NCBI RefSeq assembly: GCF_900101875.1
Contig: NZ_FNAI01000001.1
Location: 124,001 to 188,000 of the forward strand
Length of the DNA stretch: 64,000 nt
Source of the DNA: Mucilaginibacter pineti
GTDB lineage: Bacteria > Bacteroidota > Bacteroidia > Sphingobacteriales > Sphingobacteriaceae
Direction: 5' to 3'
Numbering within the stretch: position 1 is the first letter of the stretch; every line of letters begins with the position of its first letter. Below, one piece after another: positions 9,078-19,309 of the stretch. A program made the translations under genes and the position numbers. The notes under the pieces are model-generated. The model saw nothing but the letters and a program-made list of their open reading frames with translations, was not told the origin of the DNA and did not search any database.

Positions 9078-11477
9078 ATGATAAAAAACTACTTCAAAAT
9101 AGCCTGGCGTAACTTGTGGAAACACAAATTTTATACGCTTATTAATATTTTCGGCTTGTCGTTGGGTATTGCCTGTAGTATTATATTGTTTCAGTTTATT
9201 ACCTACCACTTGAGTTTTGATAGCTATCACCACGATGCCAAAAAGCTGTACAGGGTTGTAAATCAGCTTCACTTTGAGGATGGCGTAATGCTGTACGATC
9301 AGGGTGCGCCAATGGTTATCGTGAAATCTATAAAAAACTATCTGCCGCAAATTAATGATGCGGGTATCCTCATTCGCAAGCAATCATTTACGGTAGGTAT
9401 TGGGCAAAGTAATTTAACCGGGCGAAAGATATTTTATGAAAAGGATAACGTTTGCCTTACCGATGCGCATTGGTTTAATATGTTTGATTATACCTGGTTA
9501 AACGGCACCGCAAGCAGCGCCTTTAGCGACCCTTACAGCGCTGTTATTACCCATAAACTCGCCCAAAAATATTTTGGTACAGATGATGCCGTTGGCCGGG
9601 TACTAAGGCTGGATAATAAATACAATTTTAAGGTTACTGGCGTACTCAAAGACAACGTGCAAAACACCGACTTTAAGTGCGATATGTTTTTATCACAAAC
9701 CTTCCTGGCAACCTTATACCCGGATGTTCAAAAGCAATGGCAGGAAAATTGGGATTTTTCAGACTCGCGAAATGTGGTGTTCTTATCATTACCGGCAGGT
9801 TTATCACCCAAAACTGTCGAAAACACCATGACCCGGGCCTCCGGTAAGGATATAGCAAAGTATATCAACTACAAATTACAACCCTTAAATGAAGTGCATT
9901 TTGACGGGCGGTACAGCGGCGTGATTCAAAAATCGCTGTTAGTTACCCTGGGGTTGGTAGGCTTATTGTTAATTGTAATAGCCTGCGTTAACTTTATAAA
10001 TATGGCCACGGCGCAAAGTTTTAAGCGCGCTAAGGAAATAGGCACCCGCAAAGTTTTAGGCAGCACACCATCGGCTATATTTTTCCAGTTTATTTCCGAA
10101 ACTTTTTTAATCGTACTGTTTGCCGCGTTGTTGGCTACGCTGTCCATCTTTATTTTTTTACCGGTTTTAAATTCCTGGCTGCAAACAACGCTTACGTTCA
10201 ATATTGTTAACGATGGCGGGCTGTTTGTGTTTATTGGTGGCATGATGCTGTTGATAACAGCCGCCGCGGGTTTTTATCCGGCATTAATTTTAAGCCGGTT
10301 TAAACCGGTAAACGCGTTGAAAAACCAAATTGGTGGTTCATCGCAAGCTGCAGGCTTTAGTCGTAAGGGATTAATTGTGGTACAAAATATTATAGCGCAG
10401 GTGCTAATTGTAGGCACTATTATTATTACCATGCAGGTGAGGTATTTAAAAACCACCGATATGGGTTTTGATAAAGCAGGCGTAATCATGTTGCCGCTGC
10501 CCAATTTTGATAAAAGTAAAACAGATTTTCTGCGTAATCAGTTGCTGGCCAACCCTGCGGTGACTGCGGTATCTTATTGCTACCGCGCCCCGTCATCTAC
10601 GGCGGATAAGGGTGGTTCTATAAAATTTGATACCCGCGATTGGGAGAAATTTGTTGGCCGAACCGTAATGGGCGATGCGGGTTATGCTAAAACCTTCGGG
10701 CTTAAAATTATAGCGGGCCGCAACCTTGCCGAAAGCGATACCGCTAAAGAATACCTGGTGAACGAAAAATTAATGCGGAAACTGGGTATCAAAGATCCGC
10801 AGCAAATTCTTGGTCATCAATTTATAGCCGGCGACCTTACCAATAACCCCGGCACTATAGTAGGTGTGGTAAAAGATTTTAATGCCAAATCGCTGTACAG
10901 CGCCATCGAGCCGGAGTATATCAGCACCTATCGCAAGGCCTACCAATACATGGGGGTGAGGATCGATATGAAAAACCGCGCCGCGGCGTTAGGGCAGGTG
11001 CAAAACATGTGGCAATCTGTTTTTCCGGATAATGTGTTTGAATATCATTTCCTGGATGAACAAATAGCCGATTTTTATCAAAAGGAAGATCTGTTGAATA
11101 AACTCATTACTTCGAGCGCCATAATTGCCATATTCATAAGCTGTTTGGGTTTGTTAGGCTTAATTTCCCTGCTCACGCTACAACGCACCAAAGAGATCGG
11201 CATCCGGAAGGTATTGGGGGCATCGGTAGCAAATATTACCGCATTACTATCTGCCGATTTTTTAAAACTTGTGCTGATAGCCATAGTGGTAGCCACGCCA
11301 ATTGCCTGGCTTACCATGAGCAAATACCTGCAAAACTTTGCCTACCGCATTGATATACAATGGTGGGTGTTTGCACTTGCCGGAATGCTGGCCATACTGA
11401 TAGCTGTTTTAACCGTTGGCTATCAATCCCTTAAGTCGGCAATGGCTAACCCGGTAGATAGTTTAAGGAACGAGTAG
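9078..11477 (+). CDS. ABC transporter permease 4 (FtsX/MacB_PCD)
   Basis: 799 residues from the ATG at 9078. An in-frame TTG at 9060 would add MGKLNV, but all sister genes begin with M(L/I)KN(Y/F), so the later start is chosen. Second-subfamily markers are NFINMATAQS with KEIGTRKVLGS, LQPLNEVHF, and DEQIADFY near the end of the second lobe; the second contact loop is KEIGIRKVLGA. The tail is NPVDSLRNE instead of the usual NPVKSLRSE. Permease 5 follows after only 37 bp with no repeat and has a similar N-containing tail, so the two are probably translated from one message. Confidence 0.92.
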   Translation: MIKNYFKIAWRNLWKHKFYTLINIFGLSLGIACSIILFQFITYHLSFDSYHHDAKKLYRVVNQLHFEDGVMLYDQGAPMVIVKSIKNYLPQINDAGILIRKQSFTVGIGQSNLTGRKIFYEKDNVCLTDAHWFNMFDYTWLNGTASSAFSDPYSAVITHKLAQKYFGTDDAVGRVLRLDNKYNFKVTGVLKDNVQNTDFKCDMFLSQTFLATLYPDVQKQWQENWDFSDSRNVVFLSLPAGLSPKTVENTMTRASGKDIAKYINYKLQPLNEVHFDGRYSGVIQKSLLVTLGLVGLLLIVIACVNFINMATAQSFKRAKEIGTRKVLGSTPSAIFFQFISETFLIVLFAALLATLSIFIFLPVLNSWLQTTLTFNIVNDGGLFVFIGGMMLLITAAAGFYPALILSRFKPVNALKNQIGGSSQAAGFSRKGLIVVQNIIAQVLIVGTIIITMQVRYLKTTDMGFDKAGVIMLPLPNFDKSKTDFLRNQLLANPAVTAVSYCYRAPSSTADKGGSIKFDTRDWEKFVGRTVMGDAGYAKTFGLKIIAGRNLAESDTAKEYLVNEKLMRKLGIKDPQQILGHQFIAGDLTNNPGTIVGVVKDFNAKSLYSAIEPEYISTYRKAYQYMGVRIDMKNRAAALGQVQNMWQSVFPDNVFEYHFLDEQIADFYQKEDLLNKLITSSAIIAIFISCLGLLGLISLLTLQRTKEIGIRKVLGASVANITALLSADFLKLVLIAIVVATPIAWLTMSKYLQNFAYRIDIQWWVFALAGMLAILIAVLTVGYQSLKSAMANPVDSLRNE

Positions 11478-11514
11478 TAACAACTGAGATATAATAACCA
11501 TTAAACCAATAGCG

Positions 11515-13914
11515 ATGATCAAAAACTACATAAAAATAGCCTGGCGATACCTGCAAAGGCATAAGCTTTACAGTTTTATAAATATTAGCGGCCTGGCTGT
11601 TGGTTTGGCGGTGTGTATGCTTATTATGCTTTATGTGGCCCATGAGTTAAGTTTCGACAGTTTTCATAAAAACGGTAAAAGGATTTATGCTTTAAGCGAA
11701 ACCTTAAGCTTTGGCGGCAACTCGGTTAATTGCCCAAGTTCAAGTTATGTTACCGGTCCGCAGATATTGCAGAACGATGCTAAAGTGGAGGCCTACATGC
11801 GTATGTATCACCCACAAAATGACGCAATAGTTGAAAGCGTTAATATGCCGGGCACAAAGTTTGGCGAAAGTAAGTTACAGTTTGCCGATGCCGGTTTCTT
11901 TAATTTTTTCACGTTTAAACTATCATCAGGTAATGCGGCCGATGTGTTGAGTAAACCTTTTTCGGTAGTGTTATCAAAGGCTGCAGCCGGTAAATACTTT
12001 GGCAATAGTAATCCAGTTGGCAAAACCCTCAAAATAAAAACCGATAGCATAGCTTATACCTACCAGGTTACAGGTATTGCGGAAAATGCACCCTCAAACT
12101 CAACCATTGATTTTGATTTTCTGGCATCGGCATCAAGCCTTGCGGCAATGCCAAAGAGCAAAGCAGAAATGAACAGGCCAGGCATTGGCAATGGTAACTT
12201 TAAAACATACCTGTTGCTAAAACAACCTGCCGATAGCGCTCATTTATCGCGTTCAATGAAGCAATTGCTGATAACACAAAGCCAGGCATTTGCCGATCAA
12301 AAAATTATACTTACCGGTTTAACCGATATGCATTTCAAACTAAACTTTGGCGATTCGGCTAATATAAAGTACCTGAAAATATTTCCGCTTGTTGCCGGTT
12401 TAATTTTACTGCTGGCGTTGGTTAACTACATGAGTTTGTCTACCGCGCGGTCAACATTAAGGTCAAAGGAAATTGGGGTGCGTAAAGTATCCGGCGCGAG
12501 CCGTAAAAGCATCGCCTCCCAATTTTATGTTGAATCGGCATTGTTTGCGGTGTTATCGTTTGTACTGGCTTATTGTATTTGCTATTTCTTTAAAAATGCG
12601 TTCCTCAACGTGCTTCAGCTTAAAATTGACAGCAGCTTTTTATATAATCCGGTTATAATTGCGGCTATGCTTGCCTTGTTAACGCTTACTATTTTAATAG
12701 CAGGCAGTTACCCCTCCATTGTATTATCGGCATTTAATCCTGTTGCTACTTTAAAAGGAAAAACCAGCAGACAAACCGGGGGGATAGCTGTACGCAAGGT
12801 ATTTACGGTACTGCAGTTTGCTATTTCGGTGGCGCTTATCATTTGCGGGATCATTATCGACAGGCAGCTATACTATTTCAGGCATACAGATACAGGTTTA
12901 AGTCGCGATAATGTGGTAATGGTACCTATCGGAAAAAACTTCGGCAAGCATTATTTGAGTTTCAAGAACGATGTACAGTCAATATCGGGTATAAGCAATG
13001 TGGGTACCGCTAATTATCCAATGTATAAAGGGTACGGAATGTTTAGTGTAGAGCCAAAAAACAAGAAAGACCCTCAACTATCATTACGGGCTTTAACCGC
13101 CGATGCCGACCTTGTAAAAACCCTGGATATTCAATGGAAAAATAAACCTGCAACTACCATCGGCGTAGCTAAAAAAATTATTTTAAATGAGGCCGCGGTA
13201 ACTAAATTAAACCTGTCGCCCGTAAATGCAGTAGGTAGTTATGTTGATTTTGGCTTTGATAAATTTGAGGTTGTGGGTATAATGAAGGATTTTGCTTATT
13301 CATCGTTACAATCAGAGATTGAGCCATTGGGTTTATTTATTATAGATAATAAAATAGCCGATTGGGGTACAGCCGGCGGTTGTCTTTTTGCCCGTATCCA
13401 GCCACATACCAATGTGCCCTCAACAATAGCGGCTATTCAAAACCTCTATAAAAAATACGACCAGGAAACCCCGTTCAACTACATTTTTATGGACGATGCC
13501 TTTAACGCCCAATACAAAGCCGAAGACAGGCTGGCCTCTATATTTGGCTATTTTACCATTGTTACCATTTTCCTTGCATCGATGGGTTTATTTGGTTTGG
13601 CGGCATTTACTATTGAACAGCGTACCAAAGAGATCGGCATCCGTAAAATATTAGGCGCGGGGATCTCATCCATCACCAAAACTCTTTCTGCCGATTTTTT
13701 AAAATTGGTATTGATAGCTATACTTATTGCTTCGCCAATTGCATGGTGGCTGATGAATAGCTGGCTGCAAGGTTTTGCCTATCGTATTCATGTACAATGG
13801 TGGATGTTTGCACTGGCGGGTGGCCTGGCCATATTTATTGCCTTTATAACGGTAAGTTACCAGGCACTCAGGGCAGCCATAGCCAATCCTGTAAATAGCT
13901 TAAGGAACGATTAG
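11515..13914 (+). CDS. ABC transporter permease 5 (FtsX/MacB_PCD)
   Basis: 799 residues. First FtsX block has NYMSLSTARS with KEIGVRKVSGA; the S in place of L/M at the RKV-x-G position is unique in the array. Second block has KEIGIRKILGA, followed by LSADFLK. The tail is NPVNSLRND, closest to permease 4. Despite that neighbour and tail, its lobes and TARS motif place it in the first subfamily, so the pair is not a simple recent duplication. It is the last gene before the class II palindromic spacer and regulatory module B, and probably ends the unit begun at permease 2. Confidence 0.92.
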   Translation: MIKNYIKIAWRYLQRHKLYSFINISGLAVGLAVCMLIMLYVAHELSFDSFHKNGKRIYALSETLSFGGNSVNCPSSSYVTGPQILQNDAKVEAYMRMYHPQNDAIVESVNMPGTKFGESKLQFADAGFFNFFTFKLSSGNAADVLSKPFSVVLSKAAAGKYFGNSNPVGKTLKIKTDSIAYTYQVTGIAENAPSNSTIDFDFLASASSLAAMPKSKAEMNRPGIGNGNFKTYLLLKQPADSAHLSRSMKQLLITQSQAFADQKIILTGLTDMHFKLNFGDSANIKYLKIFPLVAGLILLLALVNYMSLSTARSTLRSKEIGVRKVSGASRKSIASQFYVESALFAVLSFVLAYCICYFFKNAFLNVLQLKIDSSFLYNPVIIAAMLALLTLTILIAGSYPSIVLSAFNPVATLKGKTSRQTGGIAVRKVFTVLQFAISVALIICGIIIDRQLYYFRHTDTGLSRDNVVMVPIGKNFGKHYLSFKNDVQSISGISNVGTANYPMYKGYGMFSVEPKNKKDPQLSLRALTADADLVKTLDIQWKNKPATTIGVAKKIILNEAAVTKLNLSPVNAVGSYVDFGFDKFEVVGIMKDFAYSSLQSEIEPLGLFIIDNKIADWGTAGGCLFARIQPHTNVPSTIAAIQNLYKKYDQETPFNYIFMDDAFNAQYKAEDRLASIFGYFTIVTIFLASMGLFGLAAFTIEQRTKEIGIRKILGAGISSITKTLSADFLKLVLIAILIASPIAWWLMNSWLQGFAYRIHVQWWMFALAGGLAIFIAFITVSYQALRAAIANPVNSLRND

Positions 13915-14078
13915 GGCTTTTGGAGTAAGGATTTTTTTGGAGTAAGGACAAAAGGAGCAAGGATTAAGGATTTGAAGAATAAGGAGAAAGAGCAACATTC
14001 ATTATCATCCTTACTCTTTATTCCCTTCATCCTTGTTCCAGCAGTCCTTGCTCCCAAAGTCCTTCCGTCCTTGTTCCC
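13915..14078. repeat. Class II inverted word-repeat spacer upstream of module B
   Basis: Left-hand words TGGAGTAAGGA (twice) and GGAGCAAGGA (13954-13963) are mirrored by TCCTTACTC, TCCTTGTTCC, TCCTTGCTCC (14045-14054) and TCCTTGTTCCC. The stretch from 13915 to the permease 6 start (306 bp) therefore holds a hairpin-forming repeat, possibly acting as terminator for permeases 2-5, followed by regulatory module B. Confidence 0.7.
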
Positions 14079-14088
14079 AAAAAAACAC

Positions 14089-14196
14089 TGTATCATAAAC
14101 GTACACAAGGTGTTACACATACGAACACTTGGTATTATTGATTTGAAATAATTGACTGTTTATCAATTGGTTATGTTTTTGGTATGTGTTTTAAAT
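14089..14196 (+). promoter_or_regulatory. Regulatory module B: two 17-bp activator-like sites plus sigma-54-like promoter
   Basis: Site 1 TGTATCATAAACGTACA (14089-14105), 5-bp spacer, site 2 TGTTACACATACGAACA (14111-14127). After 51 bp comes TTGGTATGTGTTTTAAA (14179-14195), identical over 17 bases to module A; TGTTTATCA shortly upstream is also shared. A start about 12 bp past the motif would leave a leader of only some 15-20 nt before the permease 6 ATG at 14221, which supports the ATG chosen there. Expected to drive permeases 6-11. Confidence 0.6.
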
Positions 14197-14220
14197 CATA
14201 TCAGGAAAATTACCCCACTT

Positions 14221-16638
14221 ATGATCAAGAATTTTATAAAAATAGCCTGGCGCAACATAGTAAGGCACAAGGGTTATTCCTTCATTAACATATCGGGTTT
14301 AACTGTAGGTATAGCGGCTTGTCTGCTTATTTTTGTAATTATAAAATACGAGCTGAGTTTTAATACCTATCAAAAAAACTACAGCAGTATTTATCATATA
14401 GTAACCGAAGAAAAACACGAGGCAGATCTTACGTACAATCCAGGTGTTACGGTACCTGCAACGGCGGCCTTACGTATTGATTTTCCGCAGGCTAAGGTTG
14501 CTGCGTTAAACAGCAGCTATGGCAGCCAGATCACCGTACCCGAAGCGGCAGGAGGGAATACCGGCGATAAAAAGTTTACCGAAAGCCTTGGTGTACTTTT
14601 TATAGAACCGCAATTTTTTGACATTTTTAACTCCACATGGTTAGCCGGCAACGCCGCTGCGTTGAGCGCGCCGGATATGGTAGTGATAGACAAAAGTTCG
14701 GCCATTAAATATTTTGGTGATTGGCAAAAGGCCGTTGGCAAAATTCTTAAAATGGATAACCTAATAACGCTTAAAGTTGCCGGCGTGGTTGAAGATGCAC
14801 CTGCAAACAGTGATTTCCCATTTAAAATAATGGTATCGTTTGTAACCTGGAAACAACACGGCAAGGACTACAGCTATAGCGAAGATTGGGGCTCAACAAG
14901 CAGTAACCACGAAATATTTATGCTTTTCCCCAAAAGCATGACGCCCGAAAATATCAGCAGCCAGTTAAAAGCTTTCTCCTTAAAACACTTCAAAAAAGGC
15001 ATTTCAAAAACAAACTTATTGCCGCAGCCATTGTCTGAATTTCACTTCGATACCAGGTTCGGCAATCAACTTGGCGATCATAGTACCAGCAGGGCAACGC
15101 TGCGCACGTTATCGTTCATTGGTATACTTATCATTATAATGGCTTCTATAAACTTTATCAATCTGTCAACAGCGCAATCTGTAGGCCGGTCTAAAGAAGT
15201 TGGTATCCGCAAGGTTTTAGGCAGCACCCGTAAACAGCTTATCTTCCAGGTAATTGGCGAAACCGCTATCGTGGTTTCAATATCGGGCTTACTGGCGTTA
15301 TGTATAGCTAAACTGGCCTTGCCTCAGCTTAAAAATATTGCCAATGTGCCAGATAGCATTGGTTTGTTTAACCTGCAAAGTCTGCTGTTTTTAGGGGCTG
15401 TAGCTGCTATCGTAATACTGTTATCGGGTATTTATCCGGCGTTGGTGGTATCGGGCTTTAAACCGGTTATGGCCTTAAAAAATAAAATCACGGCTGCCTC
15501 AATAGGGGGCATTCCTTTACGCAGGGCTTTGGTTGTGGCGCAGTTTGCCATTTCGCAATTGCTTATTATAGGCACTATAGTAGCGGTAAACCAAATGGAT
15601 TATGTAAATAAAGCCGATTTGGGTTTCGATAAAAATGCTGTATTGATAATTCCCGGCTATACGGATAGCCTCAGCTTGCGTAAAATAGAGTCGTTTAAAC
15701 AGCAATTGCTGCAAAATTCCAATGTTCAGGCGGTAAGTTTTGCTTCGGATGCACCATCGTCAGAAAATAACTGGGGTACCAACTTTAACTTCAATGGCTC
15801 AACAAAGGATGTAGGCTATAACACTTACCTCAAGTTTGGCGATGCCGACTACTTTAAAACATTAGGGCTGCAGTTTGTAGCCGGTAAAGGTTACGACGTA
15901 AGCGATACCACCAAACAGTACGTAGTAAATGAAACCTTTATACATAAATTAGGAATCCAGGATGCCGAAAAAGCGATAGGCAAAACCATACGGCTGGGCG
16001 GCGGGCAATGGAAGCCGATTGTTGGCGTGGTTAAAGATTTTAAGACCAATTCTCTGCGCGAAACCATAAAACCTATAGTTATAAGCCCAAGCAAGCGTTT
16101 TTCAGGTATAGTAGCCATAAAAATTCAAACAAAAAACCTGTCGGCAACGGTTAGTCAGCTTCAAAAAATGTGGGAAAATACTTATCCCGAATATGCTTAC
16201 AACGGATATTTCCTGGATGAAAACATTGCCAAGTTTTACCAAAGCGAAAATCAGATGGCGTTGGTTTACAAAATATTTGCTGTAATAGCCATCTTTATTT
16301 CCTGCTTAGGGCTTTATGGCCTGGTGTCATTCATGGCGGTACAGCGTACCAAAGAGGTGGGCATCCGCAAGGTATTAGGCGCATCGGTAAGCAGTATCGT
16401 ATTTCTGTTCTCCAAAGAGTTTATGGTATTGATAGCTGCATCCTTTATTATAGCCGTGCCCGTTGCATGGTACGTTATGAGCGGCTGGCTGCAAAACTTC
16501 GCTTACCGTATTTCATTAAGCGTGTGGGTATTTTTATTAGCTATAGTTACATCAATAATTATTGCCTGGTTAACCGTTGGCTACAAAGCCATGAAAGCCG
16601 CGCTGGTAAACCCCGTTAAAAGTTTAAGAAGCGAATAG
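14221..16638 (+). CDS. ABC transporter permease 6 (FtsX/MacB_PCD)
   Basis: 805 residues from the ATG at 14221. An in-frame ATG-type start at 14152 would run through the conserved promoter element and lacks the family N-terminus, so MIKNFIKIAWRN is taken as the start. Second-subfamily markers: NPGVTVP early in lobe 1, QPLSEFHF, NFINLSTAQS with KEVGIRKVLGS, and DENIAKFY. The last block has KEVGIRKVLGA and the tail NPVKSLRSE. First gene downstream of module B; a class I spacer follows. Confidence 0.92.
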   Translation: MIKNFIKIAWRNIVRHKGYSFINISGLTVGIAACLLIFVIIKYELSFNTYQKNYSSIYHIVTEEKHEADLTYNPGVTVPATAALRIDFPQAKVAALNSSYGSQITVPEAAGGNTGDKKFTESLGVLFIEPQFFDIFNSTWLAGNAAALSAPDMVVIDKSSAIKYFGDWQKAVGKILKMDNLITLKVAGVVEDAPANSDFPFKIMVSFVTWKQHGKDYSYSEDWGSTSSNHEIFMLFPKSMTPENISSQLKAFSLKHFKKGISKTNLLPQPLSEFHFDTRFGNQLGDHSTSRATLRTLSFIGILIIIMASINFINLSTAQSVGRSKEVGIRKVLGSTRKQLIFQVIGETAIVVSISGLLALCIAKLALPQLKNIANVPDSIGLFNLQSLLFLGAVAAIVILLSGIYPALVVSGFKPVMALKNKITAASIGGIPLRRALVVAQFAISQLLIIGTIVAVNQMDYVNKADLGFDKNAVLIIPGYTDSLSLRKIESFKQQLLQNSNVQAVSFASDAPSSENNWGTNFNFNGSTKDVGYNTYLKFGDADYFKTLGLQFVAGKGYDVSDTTKQYVVNETFIHKLGIQDAEKAIGKTIRLGGGQWKPIVGVVKDFKTNSLRETIKPIVISPSKRFSGIVAIKIQTKNLSATVSQLQKMWENTYPEYAYNGYFLDENIAKFYQSENQMALVYKIFAVIAIFISCLGLYGLVSFMAVQRTKEVGIRKVLGASVSSIVFLFSKEFMVLIAASFIIAVPVAWYVMSGWLQNFAYRISLSVWVFLLAIVTSIIIAWLTVGYKAMKAALVNPVKSLRSE

Positions 16639-16774
16639 ACTTTTGGTCATTAAGTCATTGGTCATTAAGTCATTGGTCATTAGGTCATTAGGTCATTTTT
16701 TTAGAGTTTAGGTTTTAGAGCTTAGAATTTAGAATTTATCTGTTTAGGATTTAGAATTTACCCGTTTAGAATTT
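16639..16774. repeat. Class I two-block repeat spacer between permeases 6 and 7
   Basis: This has the longest GGTCATTA block: GGTCATTAAGTCATT repeats about five times after the stop. It is followed by TTTTTTAGAGTTTAGG and then TTTAGAATTT/TTTAGGATTT words. TTAGAATTT at 16766-16774 lies 12 nt before the ATG. Confidence 0.8.
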
Positions 16775-16786
16775 ACACTGTCCATT

Positions 16787-19165
16787 ATGCTTAAAAATTA
16801 TATAAAAATTGCCTGGCGTAATTTAAAGCGCAACAAAGCTTACGCTACTATTAGTGTTGTTGGTTTAGCGTTGGGCATCGCCTGCGGCATCCTGATCTTT
16901 ACACTCATTACCTATCACCTTAGCTTTGATACTTTTCATAAAAATCCGGATAGGGTTTACCGCCTGTACACGGAGTGGCATGATGATGGTATAGGCATGT
17001 CAAACGGGGTTCCCCAGCCCCTGGGCAAAACCTTCAGGAATGATTTTTCACTTGCCGAAAAAACGGCGCGGGCTATCAATTTTCATAACCCGTTAATAAC
17101 CATAACAAAAGGTGGTGATGTTAGGAAATTCCAGGAAGAAGACGGCGTTACCTTTGCAGAACCGCAATACTTTGATATCCTTAATTTCCCGCTGATAAAA
17201 GGCGACAGGAAAACAGTATTGGTTCATCCCGGCGAAGCTATTATTACCCAAAAGATGGCCTATAAATACTTTGGTAATGATAATGCAATGGGCAAAGTTA
17301 TCCGCCTGGATAATAAGGTGAATTTTACCATAACCGGCATCCTGAAAGATATCCCAGCCAATACGGATCGCAGGCAGCAGATCTATTTATCATATGGTAA
17401 CATGGATGAATACACTGATAAGCGCCGCGAAGACAATTGGGGCGGCGTTTATAGCGGGAGCGAGGCTTTTACAATCCTGAAACCCAATGTTTCAAAAGCA
17501 CAGGCCGAAAAAGCCTTAGCCGTAATAGTTTCCAAACATTATACCGGTCGTGATCTTAAAACGTGGTTCTTCAAACTGCAGCCCCTTGCAGATATGCACT
17601 TTAACCCCGAACTGGATGGCTATGCAGATAAAAAGTATCTATGGGCATTATTTTTCATAGGTCTGTTCCTCATTATAACTGCTTGTGTAAACTTTGTTAA
17701 CCTGGCAACCGCGCAGGCTCTTAACCGCGCAAAAGAGGTAGGCATTCGCAAAGTAATGGGCAGCCTTCCGTTCCAGCTATTTTGGCAGTTTATTGCCGAA
17801 ACTGCTTTGATAACCGTTGTTGCCGTACTGTTGGCTATTGGCTTATCTTACCTGGCGCTGCCGGCAATAAACCATCTTTTCCAATCGGAAATGACGTTCG
17901 ACATAGCCCGGTTATCCATATTTATATTTGTGATGGCGTTGGTGGTTATCTTTCTGTCGGGTTCATATCCCGGCCTGGTATTGGCAAGGTTTCAGCCCAT
18001 TATGGCGCTTAAAAGCAAATTGTCACAAAAGCATGTGGGTGGGTTTTCGCTGCGGAGGATACTGGTGGTTACCCAATTTTCTATCTCTCAAATATTAATT
18101 ATAGGCACTATTATAGTAGTATCGCAATTGCATTACTCTCAAAATGCCGACCTTGGTTTTAATAAAAACGCCATTGTGCTGCTGCCCATACCATCAAATG
18201 ATAAGGCCAAGCTGACTACCATGCGCAACCGCTTTAATACAATACCTGGTGTTGAAAAGGTATCCTACTGCTTTAGGGCCCCGGCTTCGCAATCAAATAA
18301 TACTACGGGTGTTAATTTTAATCACCGTACCGAAGATGAGCACTGGGGCATCAACACAAAAACAGCCGATGAAAACTACCTGTCGACCTTTGGTTTGAAA
18401 TTGGTGGCCGGTCGTAATTTTTTTCCAGCCGATTCGGTAAGAGAGTTTGTGGTTAATGAAACTTTTGTGAAGAAGCTTAACATGAAACCGCGTGATGTTA
18501 TAGGAAAAATGCTGTCGATTAATGGTAAAAGTACCACGGCACCTATTGTTGGTGTGGTTAAGGATTTTTACAATTACTCGTTCCATAGCGAAATATCGCC
18601 TATCTGTATTATGCCTTATTGGGGTGGTTATTCAACAGTGGCTATTAAGATGAACATGCGCAATGCAAAATCGTCTTTGGCGTCGGTCGAAAAAATATGG
18701 AACGATACCTTTCCCGAAGAACTTTACTCGTACCAGTTTTTGGATGACAGCATAAACAAGTTTTACCAACTGGATAATGTAATGCTTACTCTTATTGAAG
18801 CATTTGCCGCCATCGCCATATTAATAAGCTGCCTTGGTTTGTACGGTTTGGTATCGTTTATGGCAGTACGTAAAACTAAGGAGATTGGCGTACGGAAAGT
18901 TTTGGGTGCCGATATTCAGCATATTTTGTGGCTGTTTGGTAAGGAGTTTACCCGTTTATTGCTGATAGCCTTTGTAATAGCCGCGCCGCTTGCATGGTGG
19001 GTAATGCACAATTACCTACAGGATTTTAAATATCGCATAACTATAGGCCCCGGTATTTTTCTGATGGCCATATTATCAACATTTATAATTGCCGCAATAA
19101 CGGTAGGCTATCGGTCCATAATATCTGCACTGGCCAATCCGGTAAAAAGCCTGAGAAGCGAATAG
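16787..19165 (+). CDS. ABC transporter permease 7 (FtsX/MacB_PCD)
   Basis: 792 residues. Second-subfamily member: SNGVPQP in lobe 1, LQPLADMHF, NFVNLATAQA with KEVGIRKVMGS, and DDSINKFY. Second contact loop is KEIGVRKVLGA followed by DIQHILWLFGKEF, a more divergent stretch than the LSKDF/LSADF of most copies. Tail NPVKSLRSE. Closest in its markers to permease 6, its direct neighbour. It is the last second-subfamily member; permeases 8-11 all carry the TARS type. Confidence 0.92.
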   Translation: MLKNYIKIAWRNLKRNKAYATISVVGLALGIACGILIFTLITYHLSFDTFHKNPDRVYRLYTEWHDDGIGMSNGVPQPLGKTFRNDFSLAEKTARAINFHNPLITITKGGDVRKFQEEDGVTFAEPQYFDILNFPLIKGDRKTVLVHPGEAIITQKMAYKYFGNDNAMGKVIRLDNKVNFTITGILKDIPANTDRRQQIYLSYGNMDEYTDKRREDNWGGVYSGSEAFTILKPNVSKAQAEKALAVIVSKHYTGRDLKTWFFKLQPLADMHFNPELDGYADKKYLWALFFIGLFLIITACVNFVNLATAQALNRAKEVGIRKVMGSLPFQLFWQFIAETALITVVAVLLAIGLSYLALPAINHLFQSEMTFDIARLSIFIFVMALVVIFLSGSYPGLVLARFQPIMALKSKLSQKHVGGFSLRRILVVTQFSISQILIIGTIIVVSQLHYSQNADLGFNKNAIVLLPIPSNDKAKLTTMRNRFNTIPGVEKVSYCFRAPASQSNNTTGVNFNHRTEDEHWGINTKTADENYLSTFGLKLVAGRNFFPADSVREFVVNETFVKKLNMKPRDVIGKMLSINGKSTTAPIVGVVKDFYNYSFHSEISPICIMPYWGGYSTVAIKMNMRNAKSSLASVEKIWNDTFPEELYSYQFLDDSINKFYQLDNVMLTLIEAFAAIAILISCLGLYGLVSFMAVRKTKEIGVRKVLGADIQHILWLFGKEFTRLLLIAFVIAAPLAWWVMHNYLQDFKYRITIGPGIFLMAILSTFIIAAITVGYRSIISALANPVKSLRSE

Positions 19166-19301
19166 ATTTTGGTCATTAGGTCATTTTTTAGAGTTTAGAA
19201 ATTAGGATTTAGAATTTTCCTTTTAGAGTTTGGAAATTAGGATTTAGAATTTCCCTTTTAGAGTTTAGAAATTAGATTTGGGATTTACCCTTTTAGAATT
19301 T
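19166..19301. repeat. Class I two-block repeat spacer between permeases 7 and 8
   Basis: One GGTCATTAGGTCATT pair is followed by three rounds of TTTAGAGTTTRGAAATTAGGATTTAG separated by TTCCCTTT-like connectors. TTAGAATTT at 19293-19301 is 8 nt before the ATG. The second block here has an internal period of about 35 bp, suggesting local unequal exchange. Confidence 0.8.
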
Positions 19302-19309
19302 AAACCATT

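Noticed and set aside
14152..14220. N-terminal extension of permease 6 by 23 residues
   Set aside because: It would translate through the conserved TTGGTATGTGTTTTAAA element of module B, and no sister permease has such an extension.
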